DNA of 64,000 bases from Candidatus Jordarchaeales archaeon (GCA_038889235.1 JAWAHN010000002.1:354288-418287); one strand, 5' to 3'. Positions 8,714 to 17,917 are shown, numbered from the stretch's first letter. The notes: a model not told the origin generated them from the letters alone. Program-made: numbers and translations.

Positions 8714-10060
8714 TTACAGAATTGGAAGGTACTTCTTTATCTCCCAATCGGTGACCGCTGTTCTGAATTCTTCCCACTCTCTTCTCTTGGCCTCAAGGTA
8801 TTTTGTGTAGATGTGTTCCCCGAGTGCTTCTTTTAGCAGCTTGCTCTTAGAAGCGTATTCTATGGCTTCCCCTAGGGATCCTGGGAGCGTGTCTATGTAG
8901 AGCTCTTTGAGCTTTGCGTCATCGAAGTGGTATATGTCCTCTTCGATTGGTTCAGGCGGTTCTATCTTGTGCTTTATTCCCTCGAGAGCCGCCTTGAGCA
9001 TCACCGAAAAAGCTAGGTAAGGATTGCATGACGGGTCGGGGCACCTCAGCTCAGCTCTCATAGACTTCTCTCTTCCCACGAAGTACTCCGGTATGCGTAT
9101 TAGAGCCGACCTATTTCGCCTGGCCCAGCTAATGTAGACGGGCGCCTCATATCCGGGGACAAGTCTTTTATAAGAGTTAACTGTCGGAGCCAGGACTACG
9201 ATGATCTCTTTTATGTACTTAAGTTGTCCTCCTATGAAGTAGTACGCTATGTCGGAAAGATTATACTTATCCTTCGGGTCAAAGAAGATGTTTCTCCCGT
9301 CTCTCCACAAGCTTTGGTGAACGTGCATGCCTGACCCATTCATGCCGAAGAACGGTTTAGGCATGAAAGATGCGAACAGCCCGTGCCTCTTCGCAACAGA
9401 TTTCACTACAAACTTGTATATCATCACGGCATCAGCTATGGTCAAAGCGTCTCCATACCTAAAGTCTATCTCGTGCTGTCCAGGTGAAACCTCATGGTGC
9501 CCCATTTCAACCTCGATGCCCATCTCCTGCAGCGCCTGCATCGCCTCAGCCCTAACGTTGAACGCTAAGTCTAATGGTGCTAAGTCAAAGTAGCCTCCGT
9601 GATCTTGCGGCTCGAGAACCACCCCATTCTCAGCCCTGAAGAGGAAGAACTCCAGCTCGGGGCCAACACAATAGGAGAAGCCCATCTTCTCCGCTTCTTC
9701 AAGATTCTTCTTGAGAACATACCTTGGATCCCCATCAAACGGTTTCCCTTCAGGCCTATAAACGTCACAAAAGATGAGGGCCACTTTCTTGTCCATTGTT
9801 ATCCTTGGAAGTATGCGGAGCGAAGTCGGGTCTGGGATGAGACGCATATCGCTTTCGTAAATCCTGACAAAGCCCTCTATAGATGAGCCATCAAATCCTA
9901 TGCCTTCATTTAGCGCGTCCTCAAACTTTTTCACGGGAATGGTGCAGGTCTTCGGCGTCCCCATTATGTCAACAAACTTGAGGAGAACTAAGTCGACGTC
10001 TTTTTCACGCACGATCCTAAGCGCCTTTTCCTTAGCTTCTTCTAGAACGTCACTCTTCAA
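8714..10060 (-). CDS. glnA: Glutamine synthetase, type I
   Basis: ATP-dependent amidation of glutamate; main route of ammonia assimilation. The 448-residue product has the N-terminal loop GFDGSSIEGF, the GPELEFF metal-binding strand, NGSGMHVHQS, the ATP region VPGYEAPVYISWA with NRSALIRIP, and the C-terminal domain of GSI-alpha enzymes. The gene reads leftwards from a 349-bp region shared with an Lrp regulator and rich in TGAAC/GTTCA elements, so nitrogen or amino-acid-responsive control is likely. Confidence 0.96.
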   Translation of the reverse strand: MKSDVLEEAKEKALRIVREKDVDLVLLKFVDIMGTPKTCTIPVKKFEDALNEGIGFDGSSIEGFVRIYESDMRLIPDPTSLRILPRITMDKKVALIFCDVYRPEGKPFDGDPRYVLKKNLEEAEKMGFSYCVGPELEFFLFRAENGVVLEPQDHGGYFDLAPLDLAFNVRAEAMQALQEMGIEVEMGHHEVSPGQHEIDFRYGDALTIADAVMIYKFVVKSVAKRHGLFASFMPKPFFGMNGSGMHVHQSLWRDGRNIFFDPKDKYNLSDIAYYFIGGQLKYIKEIIVVLAPTVNSYKRLVPGYEAPVYISWARRNRSALIRIPEYFVGREKSMRAELRCPDPSCNPYLAFSVMLKAALEGIKHKIEPPEPIEEDIYHFDDAKLKELYIDTLPGSLGEAIEYASKSKLLKEALGEHIYTKYLEAKRREWEEFRTAVTDWEIKKYLPIL

Positions 10061-10108
10061 CGGCCATTCACCTTCAAACTTTTTACACGCATAACTTTAC
10101 TCAAGACA

Positions 10109-10116
10109 GATATATT
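10109..10116 (-). promoter_or_regulatory. Putative TATA box for glnA
   Basis: GATATATT on the plus strand (AATATATC in the direction of glnA), about 50 bp before the ATG, consistent with a transcript start near 10085. The repeat at 10165-10178 lies about 50 bp upstream of it. Confidence 0.45.
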
Positions 10117-10164
10117 GTTTTTCTCTTTGGAATACTTCATTTGTCATCATTTTCCATGTTTAAA

Positions 10165-10178
10165 TGAACTTTTGTTCA
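10165..10178. promoter_or_regulatory. Inverted repeat TGAAC-N4-GTTCA, putative operator 1
   Basis: Perfect palindrome TGAAC-TTTT-GTTCA between glnA and the Lrp-family gene. Dyads of this size with an AT-rich centre are typical targets of archaeal Lrp/AsnC dimers. It is the best-formed of three related elements in this region. Confidence 0.55.
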
Positions 10179-10206
10179 ACAATTTATAAGCAAAGTGTTT
10201 GTTTGT

Positions 10207-10221
10207 TTTAACAAATGTTCA
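10207..10221 (-). promoter_or_regulatory. Related repeat, putative operator 2
   Basis: On the minus strand this reads TGAAC-ATTT-GTTAA, a near copy of the palindrome at 10165. It sits about 40 bp from it, roughly four helical turns, on the same face of DNA if B-form spacing holds. Confidence 0.45.
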
Positions 10222-10330
10222 TTAGTGTATTGAGAAGGTGATCTGCCGCTCATTTTTTACAATTCCATGTCTACTATGCCTTGCTCACCCTGACAACCAC
10301 ACGTGGACTTATTTTGCCCTCCCACCTTTG

Positions 10331-10344
10331 TGAACATTTGTATC
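10331..10344 (+). promoter_or_regulatory. Related repeat, putative operator 3
   Basis: TGAAC-ATTT-GTATC, sharing the 11-mer TGAACATTTGT with the reverse complement of operator 2. It lies 66 bp before the Lrp-family start codon and upstream of an AT-rich CATTTATC element, so it could mediate autoregulation. Confidence 0.4.
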
Positions 10345-10409
10345 ATTCTGGTGTCATTTCGAAAACATTTATCTCGAAAGTATCGATAGGGTTTCACGGG
10401 TGACCTAGC

Positions 10410-10853
10410 TTGACCCTGGATGAGATTGACCGCAAAATACTAGCCGAGTACCTGGAGGATGCCAGGCGCTCTTCCCGCGAAATAGCAAGGAAAATTGGCG
10501 TCTCTACGACGACAGTGATAACTAGAACCAAGAAGATGGAAAAAGAGGGGATAATAAAGGGCTACACGGTCATGCTAGACCACGAAAAGCTTGGGTACGA
10601 CATAACTGCGGTGACCGAGATCATAGTTTCCAAGGGGAAACTCGTGGAGGTGGAGAAAGAGGTAGCGAAAATACCTTCCACGTGCGTAGTTTACGACGTT
10701 ACGGGCGAAGTTGACTGCATAGTTATAGCCAAGTTTAAGAGCAGGAGAGAGTTAAGCGAGTACACTAAGCGGCTTCTCTCAATACCTTACGTCGAGAGAA
10801 CGAACACCCACGTAGTGCTAACTGTGGTCAAAGAGGACTTCAGGCTCATATAG
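10410..10853 (+). CDS. Lrp/AsnC-family transcription regulator
   Basis: 147-residue DNA-binding protein. N-terminal winged HTH: LDEIDRKILAEYLEDARRSSREIARKIGVS... followed by the recognition helix around residues 30-45 and the wing EGIIKGYTVMLD; C-terminal RAM/ligand domain with the beta-alpha-beta-beta pattern and a VTGEVDCIV turn. TTG start 4-5 nt after GGGTGACC. It faces away from glnA across three operator-like repeats, so it is a probable regulator of glnA and of itself. The ligand cannot be told from sequence. Confidence 0.9.
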   Translation: MTLDEIDRKILAEYLEDARRSSREIARKIGVSTTTVITRTKKMEKEGIIKGYTVMLDHEKLGYDITAVTEIIVSKGKLVEVEKEVAKIPSTCVVYDVTGEVDCIVIAKFKSRRELSEYTKRLLSIPYVERTNTHVVLTVVKEDFRLI

Positions 10854-10931
10854 CCGCGCCAGCTAGAGTTTCGAGAGTTAAAACTATTTTTGACGGGAGC
10901 TTCCGGAACATCTCCCGGTTTTTCGCCACAC

Positions 10932-12974
10932 CTACTTATTCAGAATTATTAAGTCTCCCTCTCTCCTAATCATTCCAGCCCTCTCAAGCCAGGCGATAGT
11001 TGCCTTAAGCTCCGCTGGCGTTATGCCGGTCGCCTTCTGGAGGCTGTCAAACGCTATCTTCTTTATAGACTCTATTATGAAGTACACCTTAAACCTTGGG
11101 TCCAGCATCATCGCTCCCTTGTACTTCTCCACCTGTTCTTCCTTCTTCTTCTTTTCCAACTCAAGCTCCTCTTTTATCTTCTCAAGTTCCTTGACTTTCG
11201 TCTCAAGCTCCTTAACCTTAGCATTTATTTCACTCTCCGTCTCTGTTATGGCTTTCTCCAGCAGCTTAACAGTCCTTCGCATCCCCTCAAGTTCCTCCTC
11301 CTTAAGCATCAGCGCCCTTTCCTTTTCAGCTAGGACTTCAGGGCTCACGCTGGGCCTACTTCTAAGCTCCTCGACCTCCTTGCGAAGGGAACTTACCTCT
11401 TTCTCAAGCTCCGCCACGAGGCTTTTGTGAAACTCGAGCTCCTCTTTCTTGACTTCTAAGTCCTTCGTTCTGTCCTCAACAATGGAGCGGAGGCGCTCAA
11501 TTTCCCTCTCCTTAAGCTTAAGCCTGCTCTCCCCAGCCGCAATTAGGCTGTCTCTTTCCCTAAGCATCTCTTCCAAAGTCCTTATTTGTTCGTTAAAAGC
11601 CATTATCTCCCTCTGAGCCCCCTCAAGCTGTCCCTCGAGCTCAGCCACACGCATACGCTCCCTTTCAAGTCTCTCACGCAGAGCCACGAACTCCTCACGT
11701 GCCAAGTTAAGCTCTTTTTTCACGCTTTCCAGCTCAGCCTTCTTCATCTCCAATTCCTGCTCCCTTTCGCTGAGCTCCCTCCTCTTCTCCTCGAGCAACC
11801 TAGTCGCTTCCTGCAGAGCTCGCTCTTGCTCAGCAAGTTTCCGAGTCGCCTCTTGTAGTGCTCGCTCCCGCTCCTCGAGCAGCCTAGTCGCCTCTTGTAG
11901 TGCTCGCTCTCGCTCGGCAAGCTTCTGGGTCGCCTCCTCTATTCTCGCCTTAGCCTCAGCCTCCTCTCTTCTCAATTGCTCCATTTCCCTCTTGGCGGCT
12001 TCTAGCTCGGCTGTCAATTTAACTGACCGCTCTTGCTCCTCCCTAAGCCGTGCCAGGGTGACTTCGTACTCGAGTTTAGCTCTTTCAAGCTCTTCCTCGA
12101 TTTTCTTGAGCGCCTGCTCCCGCTCCCTCAGAACTTTCTCCCTTTCTTTAAGCTGCACGCTGCTCTCTTCAAGCAGCTTCTCGAGGTTTTCTCTCTCCGT
12201 GTTTAGGATTTGAATGCGCTTCTTCATGTCCTCCTCTTCTGCTTTCAGGCGTGCTACCTCTTTCCGCGAGTCTTCGAGCATTCTCAGAAGGTACTCAGAC
12301 CTCTCCCTTTCCCTTTCAAGCTTCTGCGTCAAACCCTGAAGCTCACCCCTCGCCTTTTCGACTTCGACACGCTTATCTTCAAGCTCTCTCTTCAGAAGAT
12401 CGAGCTCCCTCCTCTTCTCCTCGAGCTCCCGCTCCCTTTGCTTCAGCGCTTCGCTGCTCTCCCTAACCAGCTGCTCTCTCTTCCTGACTTCCTCGTCGAG
12501 CCTCGAAATTTCTTCGATGAGCCTTGCCTCCTCCTTGTTTAGGACTTCAATGAATTCTTTCGCAAAACGTGAAAGCGCCTCCCTAAAAGCTTCAAGCTCA
12601 ACCTCGGTTGCCGACATAATCTCGTGCATCGTGTTACGGGCTATCTCGTCAACGACCCCGGAAACTGCCTCCACGAAGACGTTCTTTATAAGTTCAGAAG
12701 CAAAGTGCATTTTAATTCTAGATACGACCTCCCTACTCACGTCCTCCCTCATGTCGAGAATTCTCTTCTTAAGCATCTCAAGGCTCTTAGAAACGGCGGA
12801 GTCAAGCCCAGACCTCACGTTCTCAACTATAGCCCCAAGCGCCTTAACGTTCTTCTCCACAAAGTCAGGGGAAAGCAAAGAAATACCTGCGCCCCTAGTT
12901 TCGTCAACCAACAGAGCAACCCCCTTTTCCCTGATAAAGTATAAATGAAAGGTTGCACTAATAACCTCTTTCAT
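10932..12974 (-). CDS. Long coiled-coil protein with C-terminal winged-helix domain
   Basis: 680 residues. About 1-140 is a helical N-terminal region; about 140-620 is continuous heptad-rich Glu/Arg/Lys/Leu coiled coil; about 630-680 looks like a winged helix (GITPAELKATIAWLERAGMIRREGDLIIL). There is no Walker A, ABC signature or membrane segment, so it is not SMC or Rad50. The coil includes a 14-residue tandem repeat (ERERALQEATRLLE type), matching a 42-bp DNA repeat. The ATG is only 14 bp from the divergent kinase start and has no clear SD, so its promoter must overlap that gene. Possible roles include chromosome organisation or scaffolding; function unknown. Confidence 0.75.
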   Translation of the reverse strand: MKEVISATFHLYFIREKGVALLVDETRGAGISLLSPDFVEKNVKALGAIVENVRSGLDSAVSKSLEMLKKRILDMREDVSREVVSRIKMHFASELIKNVFVEAVSGVVDEIARNTMHEIMSATEVELEAFREALSRFAKEFIEVLNKEEARLIEEISRLDEEVRKREQLVRESSEALKQRERELEEKRRELDLLKRELEDKRVEVEKARGELQGLTQKLERERERSEYLLRMLEDSRKEVARLKAEEEDMKKRIQILNTERENLEKLLEESSVQLKEREKVLREREQALKKIEEELERAKLEYEVTLARLREEQERSVKLTAELEAAKREMEQLRREEAEAKARIEEATQKLAERERALQEATRLLEERERALQEATRKLAEQERALQEATRLLEEKRRELSEREQELEMKKAELESVKKELNLAREEFVALRERLERERMRVAELEGQLEGAQREIMAFNEQIRTLEEMLRERDSLIAAGESRLKLKEREIERLRSIVEDRTKDLEVKKEELEFHKSLVAELEKEVSSLRKEVEELRSRPSVSPEVLAEKERALMLKEEELEGMRRTVKLLEKAITETESEINAKVKELETKVKELEKIKEELELEKKKKEEQVEKYKGAMMLDPRFKVYFIIESIKKIAFDSLQKATGITPAELKATIAWLERAGMIRREGDLIILNK
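11799..11924. repeat. 42-bp tandem repeat inside the coiled-coil gene
   Basis: Three consecutive 42-bp units (11799-11840, 11841-11882, 11883-11924) plus a degenerate partial fourth. Each encodes a 14-residue, two-heptad block of coiled coil. In-frame duplication of heptad pairs lengthens the rod without breaking register. Confidence 0.8.
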
Positions 12975-12988
12975 CGAAGGGAGGTCCT

Positions 12989-13915
12989 ATGGCTGGGCTG
13001 GTAGTTGTCGTAGGAAGCAGCCACGTGGACTTCACCATCCTCCTCGACAGAATACCTCGAGTAGGAGAAACGGTCATAGGCAAAGAGTTTAGGCTATCCC
13101 CGGGAGGTAAGGGTGCCAACCAGGCCGTTGCAGCAGCGCGTCTAGGCGCTAAAGTTTACATGGTTAGCAGAGTGGGGCGGGACCACTTTGGAAGAATGCT
13201 ACTTGAAAACTTTAAGCTGAACGGTGTACGCACAGACTTCGTCTTTGAAGACCCGGAAGCCCACACAGGTGTCGCCTTCATATTGGTCGATTTGGATGGA
13301 AGGAACACCATAGCAGTCGCCCCGGGCGCGGATCTAAAAGTCTCGAAAGAAGACGTCGAAAAAGCGAGTGAAGTCATAAAACGTGCCGATGTGGTGCTTC
13401 TTCAACTCGAAATACCTCTGGAAACAGTGGCTTACACCGTCGAGAAGGCATGGGAAGTTGGAGCGCGTGTTGTGCTGACACCAGCGCCGGCGCGTCCAAT
13501 CCCGGATAGTGTTCTGGGCAAGGTGGATGTGTTAACGCCAAACGAAGTTGAAGCTGAAATGCTGACAGGCATTAAGGTACAGGATCTCAGCGATGCAGCG
13601 GCTGCGGGGAGAAAGTTGCTCGAAAAAGGAGTGAGGGCGGTTGTAGTCACACTCGGAGACAAAGGCGCCCTCCTAGTTGACAAGGAAGGAGAGTTTCATG
13701 TTCCAGCGCTGCCCGTCAAACCCGTTGATACGACTGGGGCAGGCGACTGTTTCAGCGGAGCCCTAGGTGTCGCTCTAGCCGAGGGGTTAAGCATGAGGGA
13801 AGCAGTTTTCTTTGCTAACGCTGCAGCAGGTTTGTCTACGACGAGGATAGGGGCGCAGGAAGGAATGCCAACGAGAGAAGAAGTCGAACAAATAACGAGA
13901 TCCAAGATAAGTTAA
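12989..13915 (+). CDS. PfkB-family sugar kinase (ribokinase-like)
   Basis: 308 residues, cytoplasmic ATP-dependent sugar or nucleoside kinase. PfkB signature 1 is GGKGANQAVAAARLG near residue 35; signature 2 is DTTGAGDCFSGAL with the catalytic Asp near residue 250. Closest in pattern to ribokinase (GSSHVDF start, GVAFILVDLDGRNTI). ATG start behind GGGAGGTCCT. Substrate cannot be fixed; ribose, nucleoside or 2-keto sugars are alternatives. Confidence 0.85.
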   Translation: MAGLVVVVGSSHVDFTILLDRIPRVGETVIGKEFRLSPGGKGANQAVAAARLGAKVYMVSRVGRDHFGRMLLENFKLNGVRTDFVFEDPEAHTGVAFILVDLDGRNTIAVAPGADLKVSKEDVEKASEVIKRADVVLLQLEIPLETVAYTVEKAWEVGARVVLTPAPARPIPDSVLGKVDVLTPNEVEAEMLTGIKVQDLSDAAAAGRKLLEKGVRAVVVTLGDKGALLVDKEGEFHVPALPVKPVDTTGAGDCFSGALGVALAEGLSMREAVFFANAAAGLSTTRIGAQEGMPTREEVEQITRSKIS

Positions 13916-14196
13916 GAGCATTAGAGATCATGGAATGGAATTATAGTTAAAGACTAACTGCCATTGGCGTTAATTCTCTTATCGCGAGAGACCAGCCGAA
14001 ACTTGTAAAGTTGAAAGTAAGTGATGCCGACAGTTGAAAGACTCCTTTCCTGTGGTGCTCAACTGTGCTTTTAACTGTATTTTTGTTTGATGGTTCATGA
14101 CTTTCTAATAAGATCGGTTGGTTCTTATCTTGAATGGAAAGAGTGAAATGGAAGCTGCTTCTTTAAGCATAATCGTAACGTCTGAAAGGAGGGCTT

Positions 14197-14700
14197 ATGT
14201 TGTCTTCAAGTAGAAAGGAGATGAAAAAGAAAGCTTTGCTCTTGTTCTATTCTAGAACCGGAAAGACGCGTAAAGTCGTGAGCGAAATCGGTAAAGCTCT
14301 CAGCGATAGGTATGAACTCGAAACGGTTGAGGTTAAGCCTAAGGTTAAGATAGGCTTCTTCAAGGGCGGAAGTATGGCGAAAAAAGGGGAAACGGTTGAA
14401 GTGGAGGAGCTGAAAGTTAACCCAGCGGACTACGATTTAATCGTTCTCGGGACTCCTGTTTGGAACGGGTGCCCGCCGCCGCCAATTAACACCGTGCTGA
14501 AGACTATTACCAACTTGTCTGGACGCAGGGTGGCCATAGTTGTGACATGTGCTTTCTTCGCTGGAGTTACCGTAACTAGGATTGCTGAATGGGTTAAGTC
14601 AAGTAAGGGAGAAGTTGCTGGAAGCTTAGTTGTAAAAACCATGCTAGGTGTGAGAAGGAAAGCGCTCGAAAAAGCAAGGGAATTTGCGAAGTCCCTATAG
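14197..14700 (+). CDS. Flavodoxin-like protein
   Basis: 167 residues with a flavodoxin fold: an N-terminal strand followed by the FMN phosphate loop SRTGKTRKV, and a middle strand DYDLIVLGTPVWNG typical of flavodoxin/WrbA-type proteins. Start ATG 14197 lies 5 nt after GGAGG; ATG 14221 is an alternative. It probably carries FMN and transfers electrons. No partner reductase is adjacent. Confidence 0.8.
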   Translation: MLSSSRKEMKKKALLLFYSRTGKTRKVVSEIGKALSDRYELETVEVKPKVKIGFFKGGSMAKKGETVEVEELKVNPADYDLIVLGTPVWNGCPPPPINTVLKTITNLSGRRVAIVVTCAFFAGVTVTRIAEWVKSSKGEVAGSLVVKTMLGVRRKALEKAREFAKSL

Positions 14701-14790
14701 GTCTCCCATGGCCTCTCCACGCAAACTATATATCTCTTTCACTGATGAGTTAACAATAGTTAAGAATGCTTTCTGTTTCAGGTGGCCTAA

Positions 14791-15747
14791 ATGTTTAATC
14801 AAGTGTTTAGACGAAGAGTACGCAAGCTTCAGGAGGAAATTCTTAAGCTGAAAGAAAGAGAGAACGCATTAATATTGGCTCACAACTACCAGGTTCCAGA
14901 AATTCAAGAGATAGCGGATGCTGTTGGAGATAGCCTCGAGCTCGCGATGATTGCCCGGAAAAGCAAGAACGCAGACTTCATAGTTTTCTCGGCTGTCGAT
15001 TTCATGGCTGAGACTGCCGCCATCCTTAACCCCGACAAGGAAGTTTACGTTCCAGATCCAACTGCTAGGTGTCCTATGGCATTAATGTGTCCACGAAAAG
15101 TTGTCGTCGAAGCCAAACGCTTGCACGACGGGGTTCCCGTGGTACTTTACGTTAACACGCTTGCTGAGGCGAAAGCTGAAGCAGACGTAATATGCACCTC
15201 GGCTAACGCTCCGACAATAGTGGAGAGGATGGGGGCAGAAGAAGTGCTTTTCGGCCCGGATAAAAACCTGGGTTTATATGTTGAGAAAAAGACTGGCGTT
15301 AAGATTTTCCCCGTCCCTGAAGACGGTTACTGTTATGTTCACGTGATGTTTAAACCACACCACATAATCGAAATGAAGAAAAAGCACCCGGACGCGGTTG
15401 TTATGGTGCACCCTGAGTGCACACCTGAAGTTCAAAAAATTGCAGACTTCATAGGGTCAACCAGCCAGATGTACAGGTATGCTAAGGAGTCGAACCATGA
15501 AAAGTTCATTGTGGGAACCGAAATCGGGCTTATCGACAGAATGCGGAGGGAAATAGAAGGAAAAGTGTTCATTCCAGCGCTGAAAAAAGCAGTATGCGAG
15601 GACATGAAGAAGAACAGCTTGGAAAAAATTAGGCGCGTGCTCCTAGAGAGGCCACGTAGAAACCTCATAATAGTCCCAGAGGATATAGCTAATAAAGCAA
15701 GAAAAGGCATAGAGCGGATGTTTGCAATGATGGAAAAAGGAAAATGA
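14791..15747 (+). CDS. nadA: Quinolinate synthase A
   Basis: Condenses iminoaspartate and dihydroxyacetone phosphate to quinolinate, the first pyridine ring in NAD synthesis; carries one [4Fe-4S] cluster. The 318-residue product has HNYQVPEIQEIADAVGDS, and conserved Cys in DPTARCPMA..., HPECTPEV and AVCEDMKK. ATG start behind AGGTGG. Neither aspartate oxidase/dehydrogenase nor nadC is in the window, so the rest of the pathway lies elsewhere. Confidence 0.95.
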   Translation: MFNQVFRRRVRKLQEEILKLKERENALILAHNYQVPEIQEIADAVGDSLELAMIARKSKNADFIVFSAVDFMAETAAILNPDKEVYVPDPTARCPMALMCPRKVVVEAKRLHDGVPVVLYVNTLAEAKAEADVICTSANAPTIVERMGAEEVLFGPDKNLGLYVEKKTGVKIFPVPEDGYCYVHVMFKPHHIIEMKKKHPDAVVMVHPECTPEVQKIADFIGSTSQMYRYAKESNHEKFIVGTEIGLIDRMRREIEGKVFIPALKKAVCEDMKKNSLEKIRRVLLERPRRNLIIVPEDIANKARKGIERMFAMMEKGK

Positions 15748-16315
15748 CCTGTTAACAGCCTAGCGAAGCCTAAAAATCAGGCTCTGGCCTCCCGGGCGAC
15801 TTAAACCTACATGAACGGCGAAAACCATGCTGGCAACCTCACGGCGACCCTAGATTTGAGGAGGATAAATTAAAATTCTCGCTTCTTCTTTACTTGAAAC
15901 TGGGAGCCTATACGATGACGCAATCCGGCAATTACGACTCCAAAACTTGGAGGATGAGTGGTCAAAGTTACGCTGAGGGGTAAATCGCCAACCTTCATGC
16001 GCCACTCCACTGCTTGTGTCTCAGAATTTCATGCTAAAAGTTTTCGCGCTCAAGAAAATTTTCCGCGTGCCCGGCTGGTGCCTCCAACAAGGTGTCGACC
16101 TCAAAAGTCTTAAAATGCGCATAAAAAGGAGCTTTTTCTTAAAATAAGTGACTTGTGACGTGCCGTAATATGTCCTAGCACTTTTTACGTGTACATAGTT
16201 CTAATAGGCGCGAAAGATTACGATGCACGTGTCCCCTCAGTTAGCCTAAGAATATAGCGGTCTTCACTCCACTTGCAGCCGTCCTACGTTGCAACAAGAG
16301 GCGAAAAGTTTTTTT
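15748..16315. other. Intergenic stretch, no gene recognised
   Basis: 568 bp between nadA and the transporter. Only open frames of about 20 codons are present. There is no tRNA-like B box and no long inverted repeat. A weak C/D-box-like pair (ACGATGA at 15912, AGGATGA at 15951, CTGA at 15973) is not convincing. AT-rich stretches near 16120-16150 could include promoter elements. Confidence 0.4.
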
Positions 16316-17917
16316 ATGCGAAAAACGCTTTTCCCAGAAAAAACTCCCTGGGTGGGGAAATTGGCTAAACTTAGTGGGAAAAGTCGCAGGGCAACGCTTC
16401 TGTCCCTCGGACTCGCCAACTTCATTCATCGAGCTGACATAGAAGCCTTACCAGTCTACATAACGTCGATAGCAAGGGAGCTAGCGCAGCCCAGAACCAT
16501 GATGGGGCTTGCAGTGTTCTCCAAAACAGTGTTCTATACTGCTATGGCCCCTATTTGGGGCTACCTGGCGGACAAGTACTCGAGAAAGAAAGTTCTGCTG
16601 GCAGGATGTATTTTGTGGGGCATCCTAACTATACTCACCGCTTTCGTGCAAGACTACAATCAACTTTTGATCGTGAGAATACTGACAGGCATAGGGCTTG
16701 CATCGATAATCGCCCCGTCCTTCGGAATAATAAGCGACTACTACTCCAGGGAAGAGAGGGGTAAGGCTCTCGGAATATTCGCACTTATAGGAGTTATGGG
16801 GATAGCGATCGTGGTTCCAATACTCGGAATGCTTGACTCCCCTAGCTTAACAGGAGGAATAGAGTCCGACATAATCCAGCTCTTGTTAACTGCCTCTGCA
16901 CCCGGCGGAGTCCAGCTGTTATCAAACCTCCTGATCCTGGACGCGAACGCTAAGTTCACTGTGTTCCTAGGATACTGGAGGAGAGGCTTCATCCTCGTGG
17001 GAGTTTTAAGCCTAATCATAGCTGTGATACTCTATCTTTTCGTCAAAGAGCCACCTAAAGGAGCCGCGGAAGCCGAGCTCGAAGGACTACCTGTGAAGGA
17101 AATAAGCGAAATATACAAGATATCTAAGAGGGACGTTTACGAGATAGTAAAAACTCCAACTATGGTCGTGCTTTTCGCTCAAGGCATTGCGGGCGTAATT
17201 CCGTGGACGGTGCTGGCCGCCTGGCTCATCCACTGGCTTGAAACTGCAAGATACCAGCCCCCAGGAGTTGCAACAACCATATTCGGACTAGTAGTCGTAG
17301 GCGTAGCCATAGGCAACGCGCTAGGCGGGTACATAGGCGACAGGATGCACAAGTGGAACCCAAACAAGGGCCGCATACTCACAGCCCAAATATCGATATT
17401 CATGGGAATCCCCCTCACATACATATTACTAACGCTCCCACTAAGCGCATTGGAATACACGGTCCTAGGCTTCATTACAGGTGCCGCCCTAAGCTGGTCC
17501 GGAACGGGCGCAGTCCAACCCATAGTGGCTGATGTAAATAAGCCCGAAGTTAGAGGCACAGCGTATGCAATAGAGCAGTTCTTCGAAACAGGCTTCTCCG
17601 CCTTCGGAGCTCTACTAGCCGGGTGGATGGCAGACGTCCTCGGTGGCGGCTTCTTCATGCAGTGGATGTCACCCTACGCCTATATCTGGCTACCGATACT
17701 CGGAGAATATGGCTTCGCTGGCATCGCAACCTGGATCGTGGCAGCCTACATGTCCGGGCAAGCTTTGACCTCAGCTATGCTGCTCACCACAGTGGTACCA
17801 TGGACCGTCTGTCTCATCCTCTTCACACTAGCATACAAGTACTACCCAGCTGATAGAGAGAAAATCCGCAGGCTACTTGAAGAAAGAAGAAAACAAGTGC
17901 TCGAAAAGAAAGCATAA
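16316..17917 (+). CDS. Major facilitator superfamily transporter
   Basis: About 533 residues with twelve or more hydrophobic helices. MFS motif A is seen as GYLADKYSRKK between helices 2 and 3, and RGKALG-type loops follow helix 4. A non-membrane insertion (ELEGLPVKEISEIYKISKRD region) lies between the two halves. The chosen start is ATG 16316, behind GAGGCG; TTG 16289 would extend it by 9 residues without an SD. Substrate unknown; no neighbouring enzyme hints at one. Confidence 0.85.
   Translation: MRKTLFPEKTPWVGKLAKLSGKSRRATLLSLGLANFIHRADIEALPVYITSIARELAQPRTMMGLAVFSKTVFYTAMAPIWGYLADKYSRKKVLLAGCILWGILTILTAFVQDYNQLLIVRILTGIGLASIIAPSFGIISDYYSREERGKALGIFALIGVMGIAIVVPILGMLDSPSLTGGIESDIIQLLLTASAPGGVQLLSNLLILDANAKFTVFLGYWRRGFILVGVLSLIIAVILYLFVKEPPKGAAEAELEGLPVKEISEIYKISKRDVYEIVKTPTMVVLFAQGIAGVIPWTVLAAWLIHWLETARYQPPGVATTIFGLVVVGVAIGNALGGYIGDRMHKWNPNKGRILTAQISIFMGIPLTYILLTLPLSALEYTVLGFITGAALSWSGTGAVQPIVADVNKPEVRGTAYAIEQFFETGFSAFGALLAGWMADVLGGGFFMQWMSPYAYIWLPILGEYGFAGIATWIVAAYMSGQALTSAMLLTTVVPWTVCLILFTLAYKYYPADREKIRRLLEERRKQVLEKKA

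Noticed and set aside
12517-12948. Frames antisense to the coiled-coil gene
   Set aside because: Shadows produced by Glu/Arg/Lys-rich coding on the other strand.
14005-14050. GTTGAAAG-type strings resembling CRISPR repeat ends
   Set aside because: Only two short, unequal copies without regular spacing or spacers.
15900-15980. Possible C/D-box sRNA (ACGATGA, AGGATGA, CTGA)
   Set aside because: Both C-type boxes deviate at one base, no D' box is present, spacing is too long and there is no terminal stem.
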